DNA from: Clostridia bacterium
GTDB taxonomy: Bacteria > Bacillota > Clostridia > Oscillospirales > CAG-272
Reading direction: 5' to 3'
DNA: 64,000 nt
Assembly (NCBI GenBank): GCA_017624905.1
Contig: JAGAMD010000026.1
Location: 58,344 to 122,343, forward strand
Both the position numbers and the translations under genes were made by a program. Positions 16,357 through 25,018 of the stretch are shown here, piece after piece. Every line of letters begins with the position of its first letter. Position 1 is the stretch's first letter. The notes beneath the pieces were generated by a model that did not search any database, had not been told where the DNA came from, and saw only the letters and a program-made list of their open reading frames with translations.

Positions 16357-18654
16357 CTAGCACAATTTTTGCTTTATAAACTCAACCACTCTTTCAGTCG
16401 AATCGCCGTCATCATACATATTGGTTAGATTTTTTATTTTTTCTCTTTCTTCTTTCTTTTCATCTACACCATTGATTGTGTTTTTGATGAATTTGCATAA
16501 TGCATCATAATTTGGAATTCTCTCCGTTGTTTTATCATGTATTGTTTCCAAATCGAAAGCAAAGCCTCTTTTGTTTTTCCATGCTTCTGCATCGTCGTTA
16601 GTAGTTCCTATCGGCTTGTTCATAAGCAGATAGTCAAAATAAACAGATGAATAATCCGTAATCAATCCCTCTGATTTAGAAATCACCTCATAAAGCTGCA
16701 AACTTTTATTCTTTAAATCATTGTCGTTTATTATTATAAAATTGTTTAGTTGAAGTGATTTAGCCTTTGACATATTTTGTACAGGATGAGGCTTGTATAT
16801 TATATATAAATTATTAGTCGTAAGAAACTCATCAAATCTTCTTAATGTTTCCTCATCATAAATAATAGGCATATCTAGACTATCGTATTTTGAATCGACA
16901 TTGTTCTGAGCATATAGAACATTTTTTCTAAAGGTTGGTAGCCAAATCAAATATTTAGAATTTGGCTTAAATCCAAATGATTCACAAATGCTTTTGTCAG
17001 AGTTGTACAGATAATCACATCTTGGATATCCAAAATAAACAAGCTGATCATCAAGCAAACCATATTCATACTTTATTACTTCATCGAAGAAATGTGATTG
17101 ACAAGCAACATAATCTACAATTTGACCTATTTCGCAAATCCCTTTTGTTTTTTTAGTCTTGCTTCCATGCGACAAGAAGATAGTCAATTGTTCTTCTCTT
17201 TTTCTGCCAATTATTTCATTGCAGGAAATAATACATTTTGCACGGTTGTAGTAAAGATGCGTTTTTATCTTTTGTATTTTGCCTTGAGGATGCTTAAGTA
17301 TCATATGGCACTTTCTGCTTTTGTCAATGCTTTTTACTGCCCAAACCAACTTGTATTTTTTAAACGCAGGATCGCTCTTTATTTTTTCATATACTGGATA
17401 TGTATTGCAAGCAAAATCCGGATTGCTCTCGAAAACGATCATTTTTTTCAATGAGAGCTTTGATAGAATTCTACCAAAGGCACCTCTTTTTCTGCCTATC
17501 TTAGCATATAGGTATACAAGAGATGATGTATATCTTTCCATGGAAAATTCTTTTTCTGCATATTCCTTGCCAGCTTGTCCAAGGTCTTTTGCAACATCTG
17601 GATTGCTAATAATATACTCCATCTTTCGAGAGAGCTCGTCTGTTTTGCCGTATTCATAAATTAGTCCGTTTTGTCCATCGTGCACGATTTCAGGTGTTGC
17701 ACCAGAATTACTTGCTATAACAGGTTTGCCAGATAACATATATTCAATTGTTGTTCTGCCAAGTCCCTCCATATATGAGCAAGTAAGTCCGCAATAAGCA
17801 TTAGCTACAAGAGCAGAAATATCACTTCTGTATCCCAAAAGCTTTATTTTATCATCTAATCCGTAGTTGTTTATTTGATTAACCAGACTTTGCCAATATG
17901 CTTCTTCCACGCTGCCACCTACAATCCAAAGCTCTGATTGATTTTGTGCATCGCTATTCATTTTTGCGAAAGCTTCTATTGCATGGTGAAAGCCTTTTTG
18001 CTTACTAACCAATCCCACCGAAACAAAAATTTTCTTTTGTGTAGGTTCTGTTTGGCAAGAAATCTTATCGCCTAAACTAACACTGTCATAAATCACTTGT
18101 ATTTTTTTCTTATCCTTTACAAGTGGTGATATGTAATTCTTAACTGCGTTTGAAATTGTAATTATTCTTTTGCTATATCCATACAAATTTTTCTTTGTAT
18201 ATCTAGGGCAAGAATATCTATTATTATATGCTTCTGTTATACATTCCCTTACGTGCAAAACATGTGGAATTTTAGCTTTTTTTGCTGCTATTGCACCCTC
18301 TAGTATAACGGAAGAATTTGTATGAACGATATCTATTTGGTTTTCTTTTATTATTTTCACTAGTTTTCTTGCATTTGTGTTCGCTTCATTTACACAAAAG
18401 AAAAACTTAACAAAATCTTTTAGCTTGTTTTTTAATGTTGCTTTTCTAATTTTAGTTAATGCATATTGTGACACAGCGCCTATAGCAAAAAACTTAGCTC
18501 CTATTTCCTTTATAGCCTTTGAAAAATCCGTATCGTCGGAAGGAGCAGCAACAAAAACATTAGTGCCTGATTTTATTAGTCCACTACACTGTTCTATTAA
18601 GGATTTATTTGCTCCATACAGTTCGTTATAATGTGTTACAAACAATATATTCAT
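16357..18654 (-). CDS. GT4 glycosyltransferase fused to a TagF-type polyol-phosphate transferase
   Basis: 765 residues in two enzymes. Residues 1 to about 390 are a GT-B family 4 transferase, with FVTHYNELYGANKSLIEQ at the start and GLGRTTIEYMLSGKPVIASN near 290-310. Residues of about 400-765 are a CDP-glycerol:polyglycerophosphate transferase domain (PF04464), with SHGSK, YKPHP and SEGLITDYSSVYFDY, the usual TagB/TagF motif series. The protein could add a sugar and then a glycerol- or ribitol-phosphate. The upstream cytidylyltransferase could provide the CDP-polyol. There is no signal peptide, so it acts at the cytoplasmic face. Ribosome site AAAGGA lies upstream. Confidence 0.85.
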   Translation of the reverse strand: MNILFVTHYNELYGANKSLIEQCSGLIKSGTNVFVAAPSDDTDFSKAIKEIGAKFFAIGAVSQYALTKIRKATLKNKLKDFVKFFFCVNEANTNARKLVKIIKENQIDIVHTNSSVILEGAIAAKKAKIPHVLHVRECITEAYNNRYSCPRYTKKNLYGYSKRIITISNAVKNYISPLVKDKKKIQVIYDSVSLGDKISCQTEPTQKKIFVSVGLVSKQKGFHHAIEAFAKMNSDAQNQSELWIVGGSVEEAYWQSLVNQINNYGLDDKIKLLGYRSDISALVANAYCGLTCSYMEGLGRTTIEYMLSGKPVIASNSGATPEIVHDGQNGLIYEYGKTDELSRKMEYIISNPDVAKDLGQAGKEYAEKEFSMERYTSSLVYLYAKIGRKRGAFGRILSKLSLKKMIVFESNPDFACNTYPVYEKIKSDPAFKKYKLVWAVKSIDKSRKCHMILKHPQGKIQKIKTHLYYNRAKCIISCNEIIGRKREEQLTIFLSHGSKTKKTKGICEIGQIVDYVACQSHFFDEVIKYEYGLLDDQLVYFGYPRCDYLYNSDKSICESFGFKPNSKYLIWLPTFRKNVLYAQNNVDSKYDSLDMPIIYDEETLRRFDEFLTTNNLYIIYKPHPVQNMSKAKSLQLNNFIIINDNDLKNKSLQLYEVISKSEGLITDYSSVYFDYLLMNKPIGTTNDDAEAWKNKRGFAFDLETIHDKTTERIPNYDALCKFIKNTINGVDEKKEEREKIKNLTNMYDDGDSTERVVEFIKQKLC

Positions 18655-18697
18655 TGAAATTTTCCTTTGTTAATCTTTGATAGTTGTTTCTGTTCTC

Positions 18698-19597
18698 TCA
18701 CTTAACATCTACTATTTCCCAACTGTCCATATAAATATTAGACGCATTTACAGATCTGTTCCACAAGCTAGGGGCAACAACAACCTTATTTTCGTTTTTA
18801 GATAAATACTGCGCCCACCAAGAAAATGTTGAATTTGAAATTATAAAATGCTTACAGCTATACATCAATCTCAATTCTTCATAATCAGGATTGTTCAAAT
18901 CAACGTATTTTACATCGTAATCAAATTTATAGTTTTCTTTTATCCACTTAATATCCTCGGAGCAATTCGAGAATATATAGAATACAGGATTTTCCACCTT
19001 GGAAGCGACTATATCCATTGCCTTCTTGTAATATTCTTCTGTGCAAATAGCAAGCTCCTTGCTCCATACAGGGTGATTTATATAATCTCCTCGTCTTACA
19101 TGAACACAAACAGCATTATCTTTAGATATCTGTTCAAGCATTTGCTTATTCTCTGGAGATGGAGGCGTAACGACTGTAAATTCGTCAATTATTATGTCTT
19201 TTATGCTCTCAAAATTTTCAGAGCACTGATAACATCCTCTAACAACCTTTTTCCTTGCTTTTGTTGTCATAGGCTCATGCTTCCCGTATGGAAAATAATC
19301 ATAATAAAGTCCCTTTTTTGTTAGCTCGTTAAATACCTCTTCTTTAATAGGATTTTCTAAATACTTATTAAATCTTAGCTTACAGCTTATTCTTGTCCAT
19401 AATTGATTAATCAAATTGTTATTTTTTATATTCGGATTTAACTTAAAATGATTTAATGCATAGCTTCTAAAATCGTTTTTAAAATCATAGGTGTCAATTA
19501 TTAATTTTTTATCATCATTCGCTTCCTGTATAGCTCTTGCATATGCATATGTAAACATCTGATTTCCTAAGCCGTCTTTTAAGCAAACACAAACCAT
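18698..19597 (-). CDS. Alpha-1,2-fucosyltransferase (GT11)
   Basis: A GT11-family enzyme of about 299 residues. It has the N-terminal GLGNQMFTYAYARAI, the GDP-fucose-binding HVRRGDY (166-172) and FIISNSTFSWWAQYLS near the C-terminus, all family signatures. It transfers L-fucose from GDP-fucose in alpha-1,2 linkage, as in the H antigen. I choose the ATG at 19597 because AAAGGA lies 6-9 nt upstream. The earlier ATG at 19612 has no ribosome site, and the shorter product matches the family start. It works with the fkp product encoded promoter-distally in the same operon. Confidence 0.88.
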   Translation of the reverse strand: MVCVCLKDGLGNQMFTYAYARAIQEANDDKKLIIDTYDFKNDFRSYALNHFKLNPNIKNNNLINQLWTRISCKLRFNKYLENPIKEEVFNELTKKGLYYDYFPYGKHEPMTTKARKKVVRGCYQCSENFESIKDIIIDEFTVVTPPSPENKQMLEQISKDNAVCVHVRRGDYINHPVWSKELAICTEEYYKKAMDIVASKVENPVFYIFSNCSEDIKWIKENYKFDYDVKYVDLNNPDYEELRLMYSCKHFIISNSTFSWWAQYLSKNENKVVVAPSLWNRSVNASNIYMDSWEIVDVK

Positions 19598-19641
19598 ATA
19601 TTTTCCTTTCATTTAACTATCCATGTTTTTCTTTAGTGCTT

Positions 19642-20466
19642 TTATTTTACCAAATTGTTATTAAGATTTTCTTCCTTTTCTCTCTTCTTTATTTTGCACC
19701 AAAGTGTCCATAAGCATCTTGGCATTTTGAGCTTGAATTTTTCAAAACGTTCATTCTTGCTTGCTCTTTTTCTTTCGCTCTTAGCATTGTATTTTACAGA
19801 GTATGCATCTCTTATTTTAAAGCTCTCTTCAACTGTAGATTTTATTTGAACATTGCTTATTCCACCAGAATAGAAGTCAGCTATTATACTATTAATTCTT
19901 AGAAAGCGTTTCCCTTGCAAAAAGAGCTTAAGTGTAAGGTCATAATCTGCACCAATCTTGTATTCAGTATTGAATTTTTCTTTTTTTATTATATCGGTAG
20001 CAACAAGTATACTTTGGTGACATATGCTCATTCCCGATTCGAGTCTTTCGTGATCCGAGCCCATAGCATGATAATATCCTCGTTGAACAAAGTTGCAATC
20101 TCCATAAGCAACGTCCGGAAGAGTTTCTTCCTCTTTTAGTGAATCTATGATGCTTTTTATCGCCTCTGTGCCATGTAGACAATCTCCTGCATTTATAAAA
20201 ATTACATAGTCTCCGGTTGCTAAATCTATTCCATTGTTCATACCAAAATAGATTCCACCATCTTTTTCACTTTTTATTATGTAATCTATTCCTTTTTCTT
20301 CAAAAGCTTGTCTATATGACTCGGCGATTTCAATGGTTTTGTCTGTGCTTTTGCCATCACAAATTATATATTCATAGCTTGTGTCGCCTTGACGCAAGAC
20401 TGAATTAATTGTCATTGCAATATTCTTTTCTTCATTAAAGCACACTGTCACTATTGATATTTTCAT
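19642..20466 (-). CDS. GT2-family glycosyltransferase
   Basis: A GT-A transferase of about 274 residues. It has MKISIVTVCFNEEKNI at the start, YEYIICDGKSTDKT, and a FINAGDC motif serving as the DxD-type metal site. The start is set at 20466 because AGGAG lies 7 nt upstream. A longer frame from 20487 has no support and would extend further into the polymerase gene, which it already overlaps by 32 nt. The C-terminus is strongly basic, suggesting membrane association. It adds one sugar of the repeat unit; the specificity is unknown. Confidence 0.87.
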   Translation of the reverse strand: MKISIVTVCFNEEKNIAMTINSVLRQGDTSYEYIICDGKSTDKTIEIAESYRQAFEEKGIDYIIKSEKDGGIYFGMNNGIDLATGDYVIFINAGDCLHGTEAIKSIIDSLKEEETLPDVAYGDCNFVQRGYYHAMGSDHERLESGMSICHQSILVATDIIKKEKFNTEYKIGADYDLTLKLFLQGKRFLRINSIIADFYSGGISNVQIKSTVEESFKIRDAYSVKYNAKSERKRASKNERFEKFKLKMPRCLWTLWCKIKKREKEENLNNNLVK

Positions 20467-21718
20467 CAATGGTCTCCTGTTCTTCATCTGTTTTTTTGTT
20501 TTTCTCTTCCATAGTTGCCAAAATCAAGATTACAATCGTTGTGAAAATAAATGTGTCGAACGCCAAAAAAGCACCGGTTGCAAAATACATACCAGCTATT
20601 GCGCCAAACAATAGTATTCTACTAAATCTTGTTTCTTTTGAAAATCTTGTGCCAAAGAATTGTTTTATTAGCCACATATAATACGCAATAGAACTTAAGC
20701 CAAATATAACGACAGCTCCAAACACAGAGTTGTTTGATGCTGTATACATTCCAATCATACCAACCTTATCAATTTCTCCCTCTTGTCCCATGCCTCGACC
20801 AAAGAGTGGATAGTGTTGCATTGTGGCCTTTACGTATTCTATTGGAGTAGTTATTCTCTCATAGCCAGAGGTATTTTCTGTGTTTATTTCCCTAAATAGT
20901 CTTGTCATAGAGCTGGTTATAAAAGAAAAATCAACAATCGCAACTATTATAACAAGTGCGCCTATAACTATAAGTGCGCCAAATATCATGTTTATATTGA
21001 TTTTTCTTATAGAGAAAAGATATGCAACTAGAATTATAGCCATTATCCAAAGAGCTGACGAGCTAATTGTCAGAATGGTGGTAATGATAAGCATAACTAT
21101 AAATAGTATCTTTCTTGGCTCCGGTTTTTTCTTTAATGATACAAGATTTATAGCAAGTGCTAAATCAAGCACCCAGCCAAAATATGATGGCTCATGGAAC
21201 AAGGAATAAGCACGGTAAAATCCAGATTGCATAGTTGTTGCACTAAAGTGGAACTGAAACGCACCAAAAATGCCCTCAAGAAACATTATGCCAAATGCAT
21301 TCATAAGAACAAACTGCACTATACCTAGCAAGCAAATCACGGTTATTACAGCATTAAATACCCTTAGATACATCCTAGGATTTTCACAGAAGGTACTCTT
21401 TAAATGTGGCAAGGCGAAGCACACAAAAGCAACTATAATTGCATAAATAACATAAGTTTTAAAGAATTCCATTTTATCATTTATACGATAAAGAGGCGCT
21501 AGTGGAATCGCCAAAAATGCTATTGTCCACATTATCTTTTTCACATCAATCGCGTGAAAAAGGAAGCAATAAACAACCGCAAAAGCCGATATTGCGTGTA
21601 TTGGCTTAAACGACGCTCCCAAAATTGTAAAAAGCCTAAAGTTTTCAAGTGCCAAGCTGATTATAATTAGCACTATAAAAATTGCCTCTACATTTATTTT
21701 TTTACCATTAATCCTCAT
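20435..21718 (-). CDS. Wzy-like polysaccharide polymerase / O-antigen ligase family membrane protein
   Basis: A 427-residue protein with about ten to twelve hydrophobic segments and a long extracytoplasmic loop in the middle (about 125-180), the pattern of Wzy polymerases and WaaL ligases. A GRGMGQEG segment fits the PF04932-type second loop. It ends in a short acidic cytoplasmic tail. Sequence conservation in this class is low, so topology and context are the main evidence. It overlaps the upstream GT4 gene by four bases (ATGA), which implies translational coupling. Confidence 0.8.
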   Translation of the reverse strand: MRINGKKINVEAIFIVLIIISLALENFRLFTILGASFKPIHAISAFAVVYCFLFHAIDVKKIMWTIAFLAIPLAPLYRINDKMEFFKTYVIYAIIVAFVCFALPHLKSTFCENPRMYLRVFNAVITVICLLGIVQFVLMNAFGIMFLEGIFGAFQFHFSATTMQSGFYRAYSLFHEPSYFGWVLDLALAINLVSLKKKPEPRKILFIVMLIITTILTISSSALWIMAIILVAYLFSIRKININMIFGALIVIGALVIIVAIVDFSFITSSMTRLFREINTENTSGYERITTPIEYVKATMQHYPLFGRGMGQEGEIDKVGMIGMYTASNNSVFGAVVIFGLSSIAYYMWLIKQFFGTRFSKETRFSRILLFGAIAGMYFATGAFLAFDTFIFTTIVILILATMEEKNKKTDEEQETIDENINSDSVL

Positions 21719-22938
21719 TTTTCTGCCTTTTCTTTTGTTTTCTCAAACAACTCACAATGTAATTTAAACTTGTCATTCATATCAAATGATTTTGCACGGT
21801 TTCTACACGCGTCACTTGAAAACATTTTGTTTTCACAAATATCTATAACAGCATTTTTCATAGCCTCTACATCGTCAACATCAACAACTATTCCAGAGCT
21901 TTCATCTATACACTCAGGAGAGCCTCCCGTGTTAAAGGAGACAATTGGCGTACCACAAGCAAGACATTCTATATTAACCATTCCTAATACTTCTTCCCTT
22001 GTAGGATTTGCAAAAACATCGCTAGCTGTGTATATTTCGGCTAGCTCCTTTTGGTTAGCTGTACGATGTATGGATATTATATTGTTAGGTAATCTCTTAT
22101 CAATATTATCACCCGTTCCCACAAGCACAATCTGATAATCACTTGGCAACATTTTTGCGAGCTCAATAAAAGCGTCAAGACCTTTACGTCTGCCCCAGTC
22201 AAAAGCAACACCTAGAACAATTTTTTTATTTTCCAAGCCATATTTTTTTCTAAAATTGCTTTCAGTTGGCTTAAAAACGTCAAGGTCTATGCCGTTGTAA
22301 ATGACCTTAACATCATATTCCTTCAAAAATGATTCCTTCACGAGAGAGGCAAGCCATTTAGATGGAGTTACAATTGTCATATTAGGTACACCTGTAAACC
22401 ATTCCTTTTTAAGCTTGTACATTTTCTCGGTTTTATCAACAAAAGCATCCGGGTACATACGATATTGTGGGCACTTGTAACAGCCAGTCTTCCATTTATC
22501 ACATTGTGCTAACACAAAGTATGGACATTGTCCTGTAAATGCCCAACAATCGTGAAGCTCCCAAACAACCTTAATGTTATTTTTCTTTATATAATTAAAG
22601 AGCATTGGTAAATTTATATACCATGAATGTAAAATATGTAAATTTATAACATCAGGCTTAAATTCATCGAGCTTTTTAAGTAGCTTTTTTGTATCTCTTT
22701 TAGAATAGCAACCATTATTACCCGTTAGTCTTGAACGCCAAATATGAAGAAACTTGCCAAGGAAAGAGCCTACCATAGTGTCGTCTCTATCACTTTTTCT
22801 ATACTTTTTTGTCCAACTGAAATAATTTAGCGTTTCATAGCCCTCGCTTCTTGCAACCTCGGCAATGCCCTTTGCTATTTTGCCTGTGCTGCCATACGGA
22901 ACGGCATTTATAATTGCTACTCTTTTCTTTGAATCCAT
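21715..22938 (-). CDS. GT4-family glycosyltransferase
   Basis: A 407-residue GT-B enzyme. The N-terminal INAVPYGSTGKIAKGIAE suits a WcaC-like GT4, and the C-terminal VFANPTREEVLGMVNIECLACGTPIVSF contains the donor-binding E(x7)E motif. A cysteine-rich stretch (CWAFTGQCPYFVLAQCDKW and following residues) around 130-160 is typical of this subgroup. It starts 2 nt after the previous gene and overlaps the polymerase gene by four bases. Sugar specificity is unknown. Confidence 0.88.
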   Translation of the reverse strand: MDSKKRVAIINAVPYGSTGKIAKGIAEVARSEGYETLNYFSWTKKYRKSDRDDTMVGSFLGKFLHIWRSRLTGNNGCYSKRDTKKLLKKLDEFKPDVINLHILHSWYINLPMLFNYIKKNNIKVVWELHDCWAFTGQCPYFVLAQCDKWKTGCYKCPQYRMYPDAFVDKTEKMYKLKKEWFTGVPNMTIVTPSKWLASLVKESFLKEYDVKVIYNGIDLDVFKPTESNFRKKYGLENKKIVLGVAFDWGRRKGLDAFIELAKMLPSDYQIVLVGTGDNIDKRLPNNIISIHRTANQKELAEIYTASDVFANPTREEVLGMVNIECLACGTPIVSFNTGGSPECIDESSGIVVDVDDVEAMKNAVIDICENKMFSSDACRNRAKSFDMNDKFKLHCELFEKTKEKAEK

Positions 22939-22940
22939 TT

Positions 22941-24137
22941 CTAATCCTTTATAAAATTAATTACTTTCTGCATTTGAATATTGCAGTTTTTCTCATTTAA
23001 AACATAGCTTTTGGCCTTTTCTCCCATAGCTTGTCTTTCGTCGTTTGACATATTTGCTATCTTTTCAATTTCCCTCTTTAGATAGTCAGAATCAAGGCTA
23101 TCCAGTGGAATGATATAGTCAAAATATTCATCCGGAATACCATTGATTCTTGTTGACAAAACAGGATTGCCTGACACCATATATTCAAACAGCTTTGATG
23201 GAAAGCAATAGGTTGAGGCAGGCTCACTTGGGTCTCTTGTTGAGATGAGCATTGTTGCTTTTCTTTGCTTGTTAAGCAAGTCTTTTCTTGTTGGCAAGTA
23301 GCCCATATATTTAATCCTTGGATCGCACTTTGCTCTTTCGTTTATTAACTCAACTGCGTTGCCGTTGCCTGTTAGCCAAAGCTCATAATTTTCCGGTAGC
23401 TCCTTGAATGCATCAAGCAGCTCTCGTATGCCATATCTTAAATCAAGCACGCCCGAATACATAACAGAGATCTTGTCATCACTTGGCTTTATACCTTCAT
23501 CTGCCATTAAGGATGCATCATAAGAGCCCTCCATAACAGTAAAGGTGCCAGCCTTTAGCTTTAAAAAGTCAGCCATGTGCTTTGAATAAAGAATATACTT
23601 GTCCACTTTTTTCATATATCTTTTTATAGATAACCAATCTATCTTTTTTAGTATTTTCTTAAGTGTGGACATATTCATATCCATAAATTGAGGTAAATCC
23701 GGCACTATTAAAACAATTTTCGTATTTTTATTTATCTTTTTAACCGCACAAGCGGCTGCCATAAAATACGCGGTCATTTGATAAACAAAGACTGTTGCCT
23801 CCTCGCCCCTGTTTTCTCTTGCCCACTTTTTGGCTTCCTTAACCAATGACTTCTTTTTTGAAATCAAGTTAATATATTTACGATTGGTGTAGCCTACGCT
23901 AACGCCCTTTTTTCCGTTTTCGTATTGCCAATAAACCGGTGCAATTTTCTTATCAGGATATTCTGGATATGCTGGCAATTGGCTTGAGTTTATGGTATCG
24001 CAAAAAACACCATTCTCTATAAGACCGGCAAGAAGTGCGTCGTTTGATATTTCAGCAGAAAGCAGCTTGCCGCCTTTTTTTGCAATTTTCTCTCTTGCCT
24101 CGGCACTATTGCCGACACCTATCCATAAATACTTCAT
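22941..24137 (-). CDS. GT4-like glycosyltransferase
   Basis: A 398-residue GT-B protein. The C-terminal half carries VMYSGVLDLRYGIRELLDAF and ASTYCFPSKLFEYMVSGNPVLST, where the acidic residue of KLFEYM is the donor ribose contact. The N-terminal half is more divergent (IVLIVPDLPQFMDMN). Second gene of the operon, 7 nt after the GT2 gene and 2 nt before the next GT4. Substrate unknown. Confidence 0.85.
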   Translation of the reverse strand: MKYLWIGVGNSAEAREKIAKKGGKLLSAEISNDALLAGLIENGVFCDTINSSQLPAYPEYPDKKIAPVYWQYENGKKGVSVGYTNRKYINLISKKKSLVKEAKKWARENRGEEATVFVYQMTAYFMAAACAVKKINKNTKIVLIVPDLPQFMDMNMSTLKKILKKIDWLSIKRYMKKVDKYILYSKHMADFLKLKAGTFTVMEGSYDASLMADEGIKPSDDKISVMYSGVLDLRYGIRELLDAFKELPENYELWLTGNGNAVELINERAKCDPRIKYMGYLPTRKDLLNKQRKATMLISTRDPSEPASTYCFPSKLFEYMVSGNPVLSTRINGIPDEYFDYIIPLDSLDSDYLKREIEKIANMSNDERQAMGEKAKSYVLNEKNCNIQMQKVINFIKD

Positions 24138-24144
24138 CTTTTCC

Positions 24145-24891
24145 CTATCCTAATATGTATTTTCCGACCTCGATTATAAAGCTGTCAATTTTATATGTGA
24201 TACAGCGATATCCGTTGTCCTTATACATTTTCTTTCTATATTTTAAACGTTCTCTTGTCTTTTTCCAGCTCTTTTCGTTACTCATTCCGCCGAAAACAAA
24301 GTTTGAAAGAACCTCATTTACAACTCTGATTTTATATCCTTTTCTGCGAAGACGAAGCATAAGCTCACCGTCATCGTACATATCACAGCAACGATACTGC
24401 TCCTTGCTATAGGTTTCCTTTGTTATAAATGTAGTAGGGTGATTCCAATATCTAGTTGAGGCAAATTTCTTTAGCTTTGCCTTTTTTATGCTTTCCTTGC
24501 CCTTTCTGATAATGCGAAGGTCAGCATAAATCATATCATATGGTTCTTTTATATACTCTTCGACAATAGTTTCAATAGCGTTTGGCTCATAGTAATCATC
24601 GGTATTTACATTTCCAACAATTTCTCCACTTGCCAACTTAATTCCTTTGTTAATTGCATCGTACATACCGTTATCTGGCTCAGATACAATAGTATATTTT
24701 ATTCCCCTAGCCTTAAATGCCTCTTCGTAGCTATGTGCTATTTCAAGTGTATTGTCGCTTGAGCCACCATCCATAATGATATATTCAATGTTGTCATAGG
24801 TTTGATTTAATACAGATTCAATTGCCTTAGATATTGTCTTTGTGCTATTATACGCTGGTGTTATTATACTAACCAAAATTTTATTTCCCAT
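24145..24891 (-). CDS. GT2-family glycosyltransferase, first gene of the polysaccharide operon
   Basis: A 248-residue GT-A transferase with SIITPAYNSTKTISKAIESV at the N-terminus, YIIMDGGSSDNT and a VNTDDYY metal motif. It is similar to WcaA-type transferases and short enough to lack a C-terminal membrane anchor. It is the promoter-proximal gene, with TAGGAG before the ATG and a consensus promoter about 30 nt further upstream. No phosphoglycosyl transferase precedes it, so it is unlikely to be the initiating enzyme. Confidence 0.87.
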   Translation of the reverse strand: MGNKILVSIITPAYNSTKTISKAIESVLNQTYDNIEYIIMDGGSSDNTLEIAHSYEEAFKARGIKYTIVSEPDNGMYDAINKGIKLASGEIVGNVNTDDYYEPNAIETIVEEYIKEPYDMIYADLRIIRKGKESIKKAKLKKFASTRYWNHPTTFITKETYSKEQYRCCDMYDDGELMLRLRRKGYKIRVVNEVLSNFVFGGMSNEKSWKKTRERLKYRKKMYKDNGYRCITYKIDSFIIEVGKYILG

Positions 24892-24922
24892 ATTTATCTC
24901 CTAAATATTCGCATACATAATT

Positions 24923-24951
24923 ATTATATAATATAATAGATAGTTTGTCAA
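24923..24951 (-). promoter_or_regulatory. Consensus promoter of the 14-gene polysaccharide operon
   Basis: On the minus strand, TTGACA (24951-24946), 17 nt and TATAAT (24928-24923). Both hexamers are perfect. I see no other clear promoter before 6392, and gaps in the operon are short, the largest being before the flippase gene. Confidence 0.75.
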
Positions 24952-24983
24952 GAGATATAATATTAATATAATATGAACTAAAA

Positions 24984-25009
24984 AAGCAAGCACCGAGTGG
25001 TGCTTGCTT
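24984..25009 (-). terminator. Terminator of the cyclophilin-like gene
   Basis: AAGCAAGCACC pairs with GGTGCTTGCTT around GAGT. On the minus strand a run of five T follows. It lies 10 nt beyond the stop codon at 25019. Confidence 0.8.
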
Positions 25010-25018
25010 AATATATTG

